Assembly: GCF_017565425.1 (NCBI RefSeq)
Contig: NZ_JAGEMK010000008.1
Span: 1-64,000 of the forward strand
DNA from: Actinotalea soli
GTDB lineage: Bacteria; Actinomycetota; Actinomycetes; Actinomycetales; Cellulomonadaceae
Length of the DNA stretch: 64,000 bases
Direction of reading: 5' to 3'
Shown here: positions 50,990-60,516 of the stretch, one piece after another
Layout: each line of letters starts with the position of its first letter
How positions within the stretch are numbered: position 1 is the stretch's first letter
Program-made: the position numbers and the translations under genes
Notes under the pieces: model-generated
What the model was told of the DNA's origin: nothing
What the model saw: only the letters and a program-made list of their open reading frames with translations
The model's database searches: none

Positions 50990-53083
50990 CTACACCGTCG
51001 ACGCTACCGGCAGGTGCCGGGACCACCAGGCGAGCACGTGCTCGAACCTCGCGAGGCGGTGTCGAGGTCGCCCCGACCGCGTGAGCTCGTGCCCCTCGCC
51101 GGGGAAGAGCAGCAGCTCGGACTCGACCCCGCGGCGCTTGAGCTCGACGAACCACCGCTGCCCCTGCTCGACCGGGCAGCGCCAGTCGTTCTCGGAGTGG
51201 ATCACCAGGGTCGGGGTCCGCACCTCACCCACATGAGCCATGGGCGACTGGGCCGCGAGCGCCGCGGCACCGTCCTCGGTCGCGGCATCTCCGACGTACT
51301 GCAGGCCGAAGAACCAGCCGATGTCGCTCGACCCGACGAAGCTCACCGGGTCCAGGAACCCGCGCTCGACGACCGCCGCGGCGAAGCGGTGCGTGCGGGT
51401 GGTCAACCAGGCGGTCAGGTACCCGCCGTAGGACCCACCCATGACGCCGACGCGCTCGGCGTCGAGCCCCAGGTCGGCGTCCGCCAGGGCGTGGTCCAGG
51501 AGGGCCAGGACGTCGTCGGTGTCGACCGTGCCGAAGGCCCGCTGGATGGCCTTGCCGTGGGCGGCGCCGTAGCCCGCCGAGCCGCGCGGGTTGCCCAGCA
51601 CCACCGCGTACCCGGCCTCGGCGAGGGTCTGCACCTCGTCGAAGAGGGCGTGGGTGTACTGCGCGTAGGGACCGCCATGGATCATGAGGATGGTCGGGTG
51701 CGGGCCGGTCCCGAAGCGGTCGGGGTCAGGGGTGGCCACCCAGCCGTGCACGGGGTACCCGTCAGGGGCCGTGGCCTCGAGCTCGCGCACGGGCCTCAGG
51801 CGCCCGGTGCCTCGGAGCTCGGCCGAGAGGTCCGTGACCTGGCGCTGCTCCCCCGAGCCCAGGTCCACCACGACGAGGTCCCCCGCGGAGTCCCCCGTCG
51901 CGACCGCGGCGACCGCGCGGGTGCCCACGGGGGGCGCGCTCACGGCCTGGACGACGACGGGCCCACCCACCAGCACCCGCCCGGGCTCGGCAGAACCCTC
52001 CGCGGCGGGGTCGGCGGGCAGGTCGAGCAGGACGACGGCGCCGCGCCGCTGGTCAGCCACCAGCACCCGCTCACGGGTCACGGTGAGCAGACCGCTCGCC
52101 AGGTCGACGGTCTCGACGTCGGTGTGCCGGCGCGGGGCCGGACCGCCGTCCTCGGAGCGCGCGCGGTCCAGGTCCAGGGAGAAGAGCCCCGTCTGGGCGG
52201 CGACGAACTCGCGTCCCGTCGCCCCCATGTCGGTCGCGAGGAACCAGAGCGTCCGACCGTCCGCGGAGGGCGCGACGGTGTCGACCGCCAGCTGGTCCCG
52301 CTCGCCCGCACGGGTCAGGGGCCGTGGCGCTGCCAGGGTCCCGCCGGCCGGGGGCCCTTCGTCGAGCCCGTCGCGCACCGGCGGGACCTCGACGAGCACC
52401 GCGTCGCGCAGCAGGTCGTCCTCACGGTCGGCGTGCACGGCGCTCGTGGCGACCAGGGCCTCGCCGTCGGGCAGCCAGCGGTGACCCGCGACGTCGTGGT
52501 CCCCGTCGGTGAGGGCGACCGGCTCGGGGAGAGGGCCCGAGCCAGGGTCCTCGGGCAGCGTGATCAGGTGCAGGTGCTGTGGCCGGTCCCGGAAGAAGCC
52601 CACCCCGTCCCCGCGGTAGCGGTAGGTCGTGATGTGACGCGGCGGCTCGGCGCCCGCGGTCCCGCCCGCGACGTAGCGCCCCTCCTCGGGGACCCGGGCC
52701 AGGTAGGCGATCCGGGTGCCCTCGGGGGAGAAGAGCGGCTCGGACACCCCCAGCGGGGCGTCCGTCAGGAGCACCGGCTCCCCGCCGGCGGCCTCCACCA
52801 CGTGGAGCTGGGGCTTGCCCTCGGGCTCGGCCCGCAGGAACGCGATCCACCGGCCGTCCGGGGACCACGCCGGGGCGGTGTCACGGTGGCCGCGGGTCAG
52901 GCGGCGGGGCGGGAGGGAGCCGTCGGCCGGGACGGTCCACAGGGCGCCGGTGTACTCGTCGGCGTCCACGTCCGGAGCGGTCACGGAGAAGACGACGGTC
53001 GTGCCGTCGGGGCTCAGGGCCGGGGCGCCCGGCGCGCGCAGCAGGGAGAGGTCGGTAGGGATCACCGGACGACGGTATGCCAC
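50990..53083 (-). CDS. S9-family prolyl oligopeptidase-like serine peptidase
   Basis: A 697-residue peptidase of the acylaminoacyl-peptidase/DPP type. The N-terminal half is a beta-propeller (APALSPDGTTVV, PAWSPDGRWIAFL). The C-terminal alpha/beta-hydrolase domain has the nucleophile in MGGSYGGYLTAW, Asp in HSENDWRCPVEQ and His in GEGHELTRSGRP. No signal peptide, so it is cytosolic. The start is probably GTG 53083. It lies 12 nt after a small membrane-protein gene. Confidence 0.9.
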   Translation of the reverse strand: MAYRRPVIPTDLSLLRAPGAPALSPDGTTVVFSVTAPDVDADEYTGALWTVPADGSLPPRRLTRGHRDTAPAWSPDGRWIAFLRAEPEGKPQLHVVEAAGGEPVLLTDAPLGVSEPLFSPEGTRIAYLARVPEEGRYVAGGTAGAEPPRHITTYRYRGDGVGFFRDRPQHLHLITLPEDPGSGPLPEPVALTDGDHDVAGHRWLPDGEALVATSAVHADREDDLLRDAVLVEVPPVRDGLDEGPPAGGTLAAPRPLTRAGERDQLAVDTVAPSADGRTLWFLATDMGATGREFVAAQTGLFSLDLDRARSEDGGPAPRRHTDVETVDLASGLLTVTRERVLVADQRRGAVVLLDLPADPAAEGSAEPGRVLVGGPVVVQAVSAPPVGTRAVAAVATGDSAGDLVVVDLGSGEQRQVTDLSAELRGTGRLRPVRELEATAPDGYPVHGWVATPDPDRFGTGPHPTILMIHGGPYAQYTHALFDEVQTLAEAGYAVVLGNPRGSAGYGAAHGKAIQRAFGTVDTDDVLALLDHALADADLGLDAERVGVMGGSYGGYLTAWLTTRTHRFAAAVVERGFLDPVSFVGSSDIGWFFGLQYVGDAATEDGAAALAAQSPMAHVGEVRTPTLVIHSENDWRCPVEQGQRWFVELKRRGVESELLLFPGEGHELTRSGRPRHRLARFEHVLAWWSRHLPVASTV

Positions 53084-53095
53084 AGGACCGACGGG

Positions 53096-53443
53096 CTACC
53101 GACGGCGGCGCGCGAGCAGCTCGACCAGGGAGCGCGAGGCGACCAGGACCAGCGCCACCCACGTGACGGCCAGGAGGACGAGGCCGACCGCCCCGCCGAC
53201 CACGGCTCCCGTCCAGCCCACCAGCAGGTACCCGAGCAGGGCCGGGACCCCGACCAGGACCCCGGCGGCCAGGACCCAGGTGGCGAGCTCGAGGGCGGTC
53301 TCGGCCAGTCCCCTGCCGACCTCGTCCGCCAGCATGCGGGCAGGTCGGGGCGGGGGCGTCGGGCCGGTCACGGGCACATCATGCACGGCCCGGCGCGCTG
53401 ACCTCCCGGGCGCCCGCCGCCCGCCCCCGGACTGGCCGCTCAC
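53096..53443 (-). CDS. small two-helix membrane protein
   Basis: A protein of up to 115 residues: a basic, Pro-rich N-terminus, two adjacent membrane helices (about 53-100), and the basic end LLARRRR. The start is uncertain: ATG 53443 is 1 nt after the S8 peptidase stop, and a start further in is possible. Not recognised. It lies between the two peptidase genes on the same strand. Confidence 0.55.
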   Translation of the reverse strand: MSGQSGGGRRAPGRSARRAVHDVPVTGPTPPPRPARMLADEVGRGLAETALELATWVLAAGVLVGVPALLGYLLVGWTGAVVGGAVGLVLLAVTWVALVLVASRSLVELLARRRR

Positions 53444-53444
53444 G

Positions 53445-55601
53445 TCACCGTGCCGAGGAGGGGCGCGCCCCCGAGGTGCGCACCGTGGTCTGCGCGCTCC
53501 GACCGACGGTCACCCCGTCAGCGATCGCCGTGATGCGCACCCGGTACGTGGTCCGGGGGCGGAGCGCGTCGACCGTCACTCCGCGTGCGGCCGTGACGGG
53601 GTCGCGGAACCTGGTCCAGGTCCTGCCGTTGGTCGAGTACTCGACGCGGTAGTCGGTGACCCGGTCGCCCGACGTCGCTGGCGCGGCCCAGGTGAGGCTG
53701 ACCGAGGAAGGCGTGCGCGAGACCTGGCGCACCGACCGCGGAGCGGATGGCCTGGCGCGGGTGACGGCGCTGCCCGCAGCGACCCACGGGCTCGACCCGG
53801 CCGCGGAGTTCGCGCGCACACGGACGTGGTGCTGGGTCCCAGCCTCGAGCCGGGTGAGGGTCGCCGAGCGCGCCGGCGTGGTGGTCACCGTACGCCACGA
53901 CCTCCCGTCGACCGAACGCTGCACGGTGTACCCGGTGATCGACGCCGCGTCAGCGGTCGCGGCCGGCGGCGACCAGGCGACGCGGAGGGTCGCCGTCGTC
54001 ACGGCCGTGAGCCTGGGGGTCTGCGGTCCACCCGGAGCCACGAGCGAGGAGGTCCGGACGGTGATCGGCTCCCCGGCCGCCGCGTGCTCGAGGGGTCCGA
54101 GTGCCGAGACCACGACCACGACGTCGGTGGCGGGGGTGAGGCCGGTCAGGGTGTGCGCGCGGGCCGTGGCGGGCACGACCGTCTCCGCCGTCCACGTCCC
54201 CACGGCGGGTCCGCTCTGGACCCGGTATCCCACGACGTTGTCCGCGCCGGCCGAGGGCTCACCCCACGCGACGGTGACCGACGTCGACGTCACCGACGTG
54301 GCCGCCAGGCCCTCGGGTGCCGACGGCAGCTCACCGGGCGCGGGGGCGGGCTCATCAGGGGCGGGCTCGTCAGCGCTGGGGTCAGGCTCCGGCTCGGCCG
54401 TCGGCGTCGGCGTCGCCTGCACGGTGGTCAGCAGCACGTCGGGGCTGCCCGGGCCGGGGTCGGCCACGACGGGGTGTGCCGCCGACAGCATGCGCTCGGT
54501 CAGCGCGGCAGGGCGCAGCGAGGGCTCGCGCTGCAGGAGCAGGGCAGCCATCCCGGCGGCGTGCGGCGCGGCCATCGAGGTCCCGCTCATGGTGGCGTAC
54601 CGCCCGCCGGGGTAGGTCGACGTGATCGCGGAGCCCGGGGCGAAGCCGTCCACGCAGGTGCCCCAGTTCGAGAACGAGGAGCGCGCGTCGGTCGAGGCCG
54701 TCGCACCGACCGTCAAGGCCGCGGGCACCCGCGCGGGGGAGGTCAGGCACGCGTCGCCGTTGGCGTTCCCGGCGGCAGCCACCACGAGCAGGCCCGCCCC
54801 CGTCAGGGCGTCGACCGCGCGAGCCATGCTCGAGCTGACCCCGCCCCCGAGCGACATGTTCACCACGCCGGGGGTTCCGGCGGGATGGTTGGCCAGGATC
54901 CAGTTCGCCCCGGCGACCACGTGCGAGCTGTCACCCCGGCCGTCGCACCCGAGGACCCTGACGGGGACGATCGTCGCGCCCTTGGCCACCCCGTAGGTCG
55001 CTGAGGCTGCGCTGCCGGCCACGTGGGTCCCGTGGCCGTGGCAGTCGTCCGCGCCGACCCCGTCGCCGATCGCGCTGTATCCCGCGGTGACGCGTCCGGT
55101 GAAGTCCGGGTGGGTGGGGTCGACACCGGTGTCCACGACGTACACCCGCACCCCGGCGCCGGCCGACGAGGCGTACGTGAAGCCACCGTCGAGGGGCAGC
55201 CCCACCTGGTCGATCCGGTCCAGCCCCCAGGTCGGGCGACGCTGGGTCGTCGTCTCGGACGAGCTGCTGATCGCCGTGGGCACGGCCGCCTCGACACGCA
55301 GGACGTCGTCGAGGTCGGCCAACGCGCGGATTTGGGCGTCGGTCGCCTCGAGGGAGAAGCCCTCCATCACCTCGTCGAACTCGTGGCTCGTCCCGAGGCC
55401 GAGACCGCGCAGGTCGTCGATGACGTCCTGCGCCGTCCCCGGGTCGGTCTGGACGATCCAGGTTCCCGTCGGGCCTTCCGCGAGACCCGTGCCGAAGGGG
55501 ACCGCCCCGAGGGGGAGGGCACTCGCTGGGGCGCTCCCCGACACGACGGCCAAGGTCAGCGCCGCGACGAGCGTGCGGCGAGCGGGGAGTGCGAGGGTCA
55601 C
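53445..55601 (-). CDS. secreted subtilisin-like (S8) peptidase with three fibronectin-III domains
   Basis: A 718-residue exported peptidase. A signal peptide (to about 28) and an I9-type propeptide (about 45-110) precede the S8 domain (about 125-390). The catalytic residues are Asp in VVDTGVDPTHPD, His in HGHGTHVAGSAAS and Ser in SGTSMAAPHAAGMA, with the oxyanion Asn in AAAGNANGD. A Pro/Glu/Asp linker leads to three FnIII domains (about 430-705), which may bind polymers or the wall. GTG 55601 follows GGAG by 6 nt. It probably degrades extracellular protein. Confidence 0.92.
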   Translation of the reverse strand: MTLALPARRTLVAALTLAVVSGSAPASALPLGAVPFGTGLAEGPTGTWIVQTDPGTAQDVIDDLRGLGLGTSHEFDEVMEGFSLEATDAQIRALADLDDVLRVEAAVPTAISSSSETTTQRRPTWGLDRIDQVGLPLDGGFTYASSAGAGVRVYVVDTGVDPTHPDFTGRVTAGYSAIGDGVGADDCHGHGTHVAGSAASATYGVAKGATIVPVRVLGCDGRGDSSHVVAGANWILANHPAGTPGVVNMSLGGGVSSSMARAVDALTGAGLLVVAAAGNANGDACLTSPARVPAALTVGATASTDARSSFSNWGTCVDGFAPGSAITSTYPGGRYATMSGTSMAAPHAAGMAALLLQREPSLRPAALTERMLSAAHPVVADPGPGSPDVLLTTVQATPTPTAEPEPDPSADEPAPDEPAPAPGELPSAPEGLAATSVTSTSVTVAWGEPSAGADNVVGYRVQSGPAVGTWTAETVVPATARAHTLTGLTPATDVVVVVSALGPLEHAAAGEPITVRTSSLVAPGGPQTPRLTAVTTATLRVAWSPPAATADAASITGYTVQRSVDGRSWRTVTTTPARSATLTRLEAGTQHHVRVRANSAAGSSPWVAAGSAVTRARPSAPRSVRQVSRTPSSVSLTWAAPATSGDRVTDYRVEYSTNGRTWTRFRDPVTAARGVTVDALRPRTTYRVRITAIADGVTVGRSAQTTVRTSGARPSSAR

Positions 55602-55794
55602 CGAGGGCTCCTTCGTCGATGCCCGTGGGAGGGCACTGGTCGGCGAAGCACGGGGCTGCGCGGACGTCCTCGCTCACCACCGGGCTTCTCCCCGTACCCA
55701 TCGGCCAGCACCACCGACCCGTGATCCCTCGAAGGAGTGACAGGCGCACGCAGCCCGGCGACCGGAGGCGACGGTCCCCCTTGGGCGCCGACCC

Positions 55795-56085
55795 TCAGGC
55801 CGGCCTGGTGGCCTTGCCATCGAGCCAGAGCGTCGCCGACTCGTCTCGGTGGCTCCCGGTGCTGCCCACGTGCTTGGGGTCGATGGCCGGGCCCTTGGAG
55901 ATCACGTGCCACATCGCCATGGCGTGGCCGCGCCCCAGGCCGTAGTCGGCCGCCAGCCACGCCACGACGTCTCCGGCCTTGGCCTCGGGACCGTCCAGGC
56001 CCTTGTCGTGCGCGATGGCCAGGAGCTGGCGCGGGGTCTGGCCCGTCCGGTCCTCGATGGTGTCGAGATAGGCCTGGAACGACAT
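55795..56085 (-). CDS. DUF4287 protein
   Basis: A 96-residue protein matching DUF4287 (MSFQAYLDTIEDRTGQTP, GDVVAWLAADYGLGRGHAMAMWHVI), a small all-helical family of unknown function in many Actinobacteria. GGAGGA lies before ATG 56085. It is separated by about 190 bp from the S8 peptidase gene, in which I see no gene. Confidence 0.85.
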   Translation of the reverse strand: MSFQAYLDTIEDRTGQTPRQLLAIAHDKGLDGPEAKAGDVVAWLAADYGLGRGHAMAMWHVISKGPAIDPKHVGSTGSHRDESATLWLDGKATRPA

Positions 56086-56289
56086 GGAGGTCCTCCTCTG
56101 CTCGGGTGGCTCGGCCAGGTCGCCGGTGCGTGCCTGAGGCCACAGGGTGGTCGACACGGGCGGACCAGGAAACTCATCGGGTCGCTGGATGCATGAACGT
56201 ACGGAGCTTGGGTCATATGGCTCAGCACTGCGCCGCCTCGGCCGATGACTCGGAGGCCGACACCCGGCGCCCTTCTCACCCGAGGACAC

Positions 56290-57849
56290 ATGGCCATGCG
56301 CATGCGACGACGCCCCGAGACCTCCCGCCCCGACGAGCGCGAGGTCATGGCAGCCGAGATCCGCGCCCTCGACGCGGTGATCGAGGAGCTCGGTCGCGCG
56401 AGCAGCTCCTCGGACGGCATCCGTGCCGTGCTCGACAGCGCTCGCCGGGCCTTCGGCTACGAGTACGCCTCGGCCTGGGCCGTCCCGCGGTCCGGGGACG
56501 AGCTGGACTTCGTCTGCCAGGTCGGCGAGCTGTCGCGCGAGCTGACGAGCATGACGCCGACCCACCGGACCTCCCGCGGGCTGGGCATCTGCGGCATGGC
56601 CTGGGAACGCGGGGAGGTGCTCGACATGGTGGACATCACCGGCGAGCGACCCAACTGCGCCCGAGGCGCGGCGGCCCTGGACGCTGGTGCACGCGCCGCG
56701 ATGTCGCTCCCGGTGCGCCGCGGTGACCGGATCGTCATGCTCCTCGACTTCTTCTCCTCGACCCCGAGCACCGCGAGCGCCACCCGACCTGCTGTCCTCA
56801 GTGCCCTGTCGCGCGTGGTGTCCCAGACCCTGACCACGATGGTCACGGTCGAGCGTCAGCGCGAGTCCGCCCGCGACCAGCAGGCCGTCACCACCGTGGT
56901 CTCCGAGGTGGGTGCCTGCCGGGACGAGAACTCGGCGTTGCGCGCCGCCCTCGACGCCGTGCGCAAGGAGTTCGGCTGGGCCTACGGCTCGTTCTGGGCC
57001 CTGGACGAGGAGGCCCGCGTGGTGCGCTTCCAGGTGGAGTCGGGCACGGCCGGTGAGGAGTTCCGCAAGGTCACGCTGAGCGCCAGCTTCGCCGAGGGTG
57101 TCGGGCTGTCCGGCCGCGCGTGGCGGGCCCGGGACCTCGTCTTCGTCGCCGACCTGGGCGAGCTCCAGGACTGCGTCCGGGCCCCCGCCGCCCAGCGGGC
57201 CGGGGTCAAGTCCGGGGTGTGCCTGCCGATCATCGTCGACGACCAGGTGGTCGGCACGATGGACTTCTTCGTGACCACCACCCTCGAGCTGTCCGAGAAC
57301 CGGGCCGCAGCGCTGCGCAACGTGGCGCGACTGGTCTCCCAGCGGCTGGACATCCTGCGTCGTGCGGACCGGGACGCCAAGGCGGCGACCGCGCTGCTGG
57401 GCAGCGTCGAGCGGCTGAGCGCGAGCGCGACCGAGGCCGGCGAGGTGGCCCTCGACGCCGTCGCGCAGGCGACGTCGGTGGCCACCGAGGTGCGGGCGCT
57501 CAGCGAGTCCTCGAGCGCGATCGGCGAGGTCATCAAGGTCATCTCCTCGATCGCCGACCAGACGAACCTGCTGGCCCTCAACGCCACCATCGAGGCGGCC
57601 CGCGCGGGTCAGGCCGGCCGGGGCTTCGCGGTCGTCGCGACCGAGGTCAAGGAGCTCGCGGGCGAGACCACGACCGCGACCTCCCGGGTCGGCGAGCGCG
57701 TGACGGACATCCAGACCAACACCGCGACGGTCGCGCGGGGCATCGAGGACATCAACGCCACGATCGGCCGGATGGACGAGGTGCAGACCCGCATGAGCCA
57801 GGTGCTCGAGGAGCAGCGCGCGATGGCCCTGGCCTTCGAGCAGCACTGA
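56290..57849 (+). CDS. soluble chemoreceptor with two GAF domains
   Basis: A 519-residue methyl-accepting-type protein without any membrane helix. Two GAF domains (about 20-195 and 205-355) share FDFF-type ends and [13 protein letters not shown] / [13 protein letters not shown] segments. The C-terminal signalling domain has the conserved tip [45 protein letters not shown] (in pieces). It should sense a cytosolic signal, redox state or cofactor and report to CheA. No che genes are in the window. GAGG precedes ATG 56290. Confidence 0.87.
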   Translation: MAMRMRRRPETSRPDEREVMAAEIRALDAVIEELGRASSSSDGIRAVLDSARRAFGYEYASAWAVPRSGDELDFVCQVGELSRELTSMTPTHRTSRGLGICGMAWERGEVLDMVDITGERPNCARGAAALDAGARAAMSLPVRRGDRIVMLLDFFSSTPSTASATRPAVLSALSRVVSQTLTTMVTVERQRESARDQQAVTTVVSEVGACRDENSALRAALDAVRKEFGWAYGSFWALDEEARVVRFQVESGTAGEEFRKVTLSASFAEGVGLSGRAWRARDLVFVADLGELQDCVRAPAAQRAGVKSGVCLPIIVDDQVVGTMDFFVTTTLELSENRAAALRNVARLVSQRLDILRRADRDAKAATALLGSVERLSASATEAGEVALDAVAQATSVATEVRALSESSSAIGEVIKVISSIADQTNLLALNATIEAARAGQAGRGFAVVATEVKELAGETTTATSRVGERVTDIQTNTATVARGIEDINATIGRMDEVQTRMSQVLEEQRAMALAFEQH

Positions 57850-57870
57850 GGTCGAGCAGCTGGACGAGGG

Positions 57871-58503
57871 TCAGGGGCGAGCAGGCACCGACGGCGCTGA
57901 GGGCGCCGCGCGGCGCCGGACCACCCACCAGACGATCCCGCCGGCGAGGAGGCCCAGGGCGAGGATGCCCAGCGCGACGGCCACGAGGACCAGGACGACG
58001 GTGCCGAAGATGCCCGTGACGAAGGGCATCACCTCCTGGTCCTCGACGAGGATCACCCGGGCGCCGTCCCCCGCGAAGAGCGCTGGGGGGACGTCGACCG
58101 TGTACGTCCCGGAGGTGTCGGCGCGGAAGCCGCCGACCGTGGCCGCCCGGGTGCCGCCGCGTCCGATGTTCCCCGAGACCGACGGGGCGGACGAGACGTG
58201 CACCTCCTCGCCGTCGGGGCCGGTGACCTCGGGCCGCGACTCGAGCCTGGCGTTCGACATCCCGGCGTCGCGCGCCAGGTAGAAGGCGTAGGCGAGGTCG
58301 GCCTCGAGGTCGACCTCCATGGTGCCGGGGGCCTCGACCGAGCCGACGGCGTCCGGCCCGTCGCCCCCGTTCGAGGACAGGACCCCGGTCGGCAGGAGCC
58401 CGAGGAACATCACCGCCGCCACCACCCCGGCAGCGATCGACAGCACGAGCGCTGCCACCCCGGAGAACGTCAAGATCTTGGGTCCGCGCAGCGACTGGTT
58501 CAT
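57871..58503 (-). CDS. two-helix membrane protein with an extracytoplasmic domain
   Basis: A 210-residue protein. An N-terminal helix (about 15-38) and a C-terminal helix (about 170-196) enclose a beta-rich extracellular domain (YTVDVPPALFAGDGARVILVEDQEV). The tail is basic then Pro/Ala-rich. No ribosome site, but a -10-like TAGTCT (58516 to 58511) lies 7 nt before ATG 58503, so the message is probably leaderless. Function unknown. Confidence 0.7.
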   Translation of the reverse strand: MNQSLRGPKILTFSGVAALVLSIAAGVVAAVMFLGLLPTGVLSSNGGDGPDAVGSVEAPGTMEVDLEADLAYAFYLARDAGMSNARLESRPEVTGPDGEEVHVSSAPSVSGNIGRGGTRAATVGGFRADTSGTYTVDVPPALFAGDGARVILVEDQEVMPFVTGIFGTVVLVLVAVALGILALGLLAGGIVWWVVRRRAAPSAPSVPARP

Positions 58504-58510
58504 GGTCCAG

Positions 58511-58516
58511 AGACTA
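58511..58516 (-). promoter_or_regulatory. -10 box of a leaderless transcript
   Basis: TAGTCT on the minus strand, fitting TAnnnT, 7 nt before the ATG at 58503. No -35 is evident. Confidence 0.5.
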
Positions 58517-58614
58517 GGAGACCCGGGGGCCGACGGGGAGGCTGGTCGGGGCACGTCCTCCGGCAGGGTCGATCGTCCCTGGTCGGTCCTGCGCCCGAGG
58601 GCTTGACTGAGGCC

Positions 58615-59298
58615 ATGCGCCTGCACCGGACCCTCCGCGCCGCCGTCCTTCTCGGGCTGGGGGTCGTCCTGTACCGGGTCGCCCGCGAGCGCGCCCTGGG
58701 GCTCGGGACGACGGAGGCCGAGCGGATGGCGCCCTTGCCGGGTGACGAGCTGCTGCCCGAGGCCGACCTGGTCGCCACCCGCGCGATCGACGTCGACGCA
58801 CCCCCCGAGGACGTGTGGCCGTGGCTGGTCCAGATGGGGCAGGGCCGTGGCGGGTTCTACAGCTACGAGGCGCTCGAGAACCTCCTCGGCCTCGACATCC
58901 ACAACGCCGACCGGGTGCACCCCGAGTGGCAGGACCTCGCGGTCGGGGACGAGGTCCGCCTGGCCGCCCAGGCGGGGCTGGTCGCCGCGGTGGTCGAGCC
59001 TGACCAGGCCCTGGTGCTCCAGGGCGTGGCCCCGGTGCCCGCCGACGAGCTCGACTCGTGCGGGGCCGAGGGCACCGACACGGGTCGGGGACAGGGCGAG
59101 GCGCCCTTCGACTTCACCTGGGCCTTCGTCCTGCAGCCCTGGGGCGCGCGCGGCACCCGGCTGCTGGTCCGCGAGCGCTACCGGTACCGGGCGCCGTGGG
59201 CGGGGCGCATGGTCGAGCCGGTCAGCTGGGTGAGCCTGCTCATGACCGAGCGCATGCTGCGCGGCATCCGTGACCGGGCGGAGCAGGGCCGGCTCTGA
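58615..59298 (+). CDS. SRPBCC/polyketide-cyclase-like protein with N-terminal anchor
   Basis: A 227-residue protein. A short hydrophobic segment (about 8-22) may anchor it. The rest is a START/Bet v1-like domain (ATRAIDVDAPPEDVWPWLVQMGQGRGGFYSYEALENLLG in pieces, then FTWAFVLQPWGARGTRLLVRERYRY). I recall similar proteins, common in Actinobacteria and of unknown ligand. It is followed by a strong hairpin terminator at 59348-59375. Confidence 0.8.
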   Translation: MRLHRTLRAAVLLGLGVVLYRVARERALGLGTTEAERMAPLPGDELLPEADLVATRAIDVDAPPEDVWPWLVQMGQGRGGFYSYEALENLLGLDIHNADRVHPEWQDLAVGDEVRLAAQAGLVAAVVEPDQALVLQGVAPVPADELDSCGAEGTDTGRGQGEAPFDFTWAFVLQPWGARGTRLLVRERYRYRAPWAGRMVEPVSWVSLLMTERMLRGIRDRAEQGRL

Positions 59299-59347
59299 GC
59301 AGAACCATGACGGAGCGGGGCCCCTGCGCGCCGCCCCGAGCCGGGCC

Positions 59348-59375
59348 GGCCGGCGAGGGCAAGCCCTCGCCGGCC
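59348..59375. terminator. 13-bp perfect hairpin, bidirectional terminator
   Basis: Arms GGCCGGCGAGGGC and GCCCTCGCCGGCC around AA. It sits between the SRPBCC gene (plus strand) and the small secreted peptide gene (minus strand) and can serve both. There is no T-tract, as is common in this group. Confidence 0.75.
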
Positions 59376-59402
59376 AGGGCGATCGCGGGGCGCTGCGCCG
59401 CG

Positions 59403-59597
59403 TCAGCCGAAGATGATGATCTGGAACTCGCCGTTGTCGCACCGGGTCTCGTCGACGCCGTGGCCGTTCTGGCTCGCGGGCCAGGTCACGCAGACCAAGG
59501 TCCCGGCCGAGGCCGCCGAGCCCGCGCCGATCGTCCCCGCCACGGCCAGGCCAAGGATCACTGCGGCCCGGGTGAGGACCTTCTTCGTCGTGTTCGT
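59403..59597 (-). CDS. small secreted peptide; start codon reads ACG
   Basis: A 64-codon frame that looks like a short exported protein. After the start it reads NTTKKVLTRAAVILGLAVAG, a textbook signal peptide, with a cleavage site near SAASA-G. The mature part is about 33 residues with two Cys (LVCVTWP, TRCDNGE), probably a disulfide. A strong ribosome site AGAGGAG (59610 to 59604) stands 6 nt before codon 1, but that codon is ACG, not ATG. Either ACG is used, a downstream GTG is used, or a point mutation or sequencing error removed the start. Not recognised. Confidence 0.55.
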   Translation of the reverse strand, partial: TNTTKKVLTRAAVILGLAVAGTIGAGSAASAGTLVCVTWPASQNGHGVDETRCDNGEFQIIIFG

Positions 59598-59678
59598 CGT
59601 CTGCTCCTCTGTGAAGATGCCGAACCGGTCGGATGCCGGCGTCGCCCCGGACGCTATGGAAGGTCTGACCTGCGCGGC

Positions 59679-59711
59679 GATCGTTCCGGAGGATCCCGAA
59701 CGATCCCGAAC
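59679..59711 (-). promoter_or_regulatory. repeat elements upstream of the small secreted peptide
   Basis: GATCCCGAAC occurs twice in tandem (59692-59701, 59702-59711). An 8-bp inverted repeat GATCGTTC (59679-59686) / GAACGATC (59698-59705) overlaps it. A minus-strand -10-like TAGCGT lies at 59656 to 59651. This looks like a regulator binding region for the secreted-peptide gene. Confidence 0.4.
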
Positions 59712-59768
59712 GCCTCGGACGGGAGGACCAGCGGTTGCGAGCCGACGCAGATCAGCAGCCGTCGTCCC

Positions 59769-60338
59769 TCAGCCGGCCGGCAGCTCACTGCGGGCGTAGA
59801 CCAGGCGCAGCACTCCGGTGGGCAGGGCCTCGGACCGCAGCAGGCGCAGCGGGTAGGTCGGCTCCCCCTCGTCGAAGAGCCGCTCGCCGTGACGCGCGGC
59901 GATCGGGTGGACGAACAGGCGCAGCTCGTCCAGGAGGCCCGCGGCCATGAGCTGCCGCACCACGGAGATCGAGCCTGCGACGAGGATCTTGTTCACCCCG
60001 GGCTCGGCGGAGACTGCCGTGACCGCCGGGACGAGGTCCGTGACCCGCTCGACGTTGCGCCAGCCGAGGTCCTGGTCCCCGCGGGTGGCCACGAGCTTGC
60101 GGGTGTCACCGAGCTGGGCGGCGAACTCGGCGTCCTCCCCACCTGCGGCCTCGCGGTCGGGCCACGCGCCCACGAAGCTGTCGTAGGTCACGCGACCGAG
60201 GAGCAGGACGTCGACGTCCTCGTAGTCCTCGCCGACCGCCTCCCCCATCCGCTCGTCGAAGTACGGGAAGTGCCAGGTGGGGTCGACCTCGGCGACGCCG
60301 TCGAGGGAGATGAACAGGGTCGAGACGATCGTGGCCAT
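59769..60338 (-). CDS. RibD C-terminal/dihydrofolate-reductase-like protein
   Basis: A 189-residue reductase-fold protein (YwjB/RibD_C family). Landmarks are LFISLDGVAEVDPTWHFPYFDE, LLLGRVTYDSF, DTRKLVATR and KILVAGSISVVRQLMAAGLLDELRLFVHPIAARHGERLF (in pieces). It probably uses NADPH; substrate unknown, and true folate activity is unlikely. GGAGG lies before ATG 60338. Confidence 0.88.
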   Translation of the reverse strand: MATIVSTLFISLDGVAEVDPTWHFPYFDERMGEAVGEDYEDVDVLLLGRVTYDSFVGAWPDREAAGGEDAEFAAQLGDTRKLVATRGDQDLGWRNVERVTDLVPAVTAVSAEPGVNKILVAGSISVVRQLMAAGLLDELRLFVHPIAARHGERLFDEGEPTYPLRLLRSEALPTGVLRLVYARSELPAG

Positions 60339-60516
60339 CGGGGCCTCCGCGGTCCTGGACCCGCCCGTCGCGGGTCGCACTCCTGCATCAGACCAGCGCC
60401 GGACGGCGAAGTCATCGGGTATCCGGACGGTCGACGCCGCGCACCTCGCGGCGTCGCTACCATGTGGGCGCTCTGGACGTCCCGGGGCACAACGGGCATC
60501 TTTCGGGGGGCAGGTC

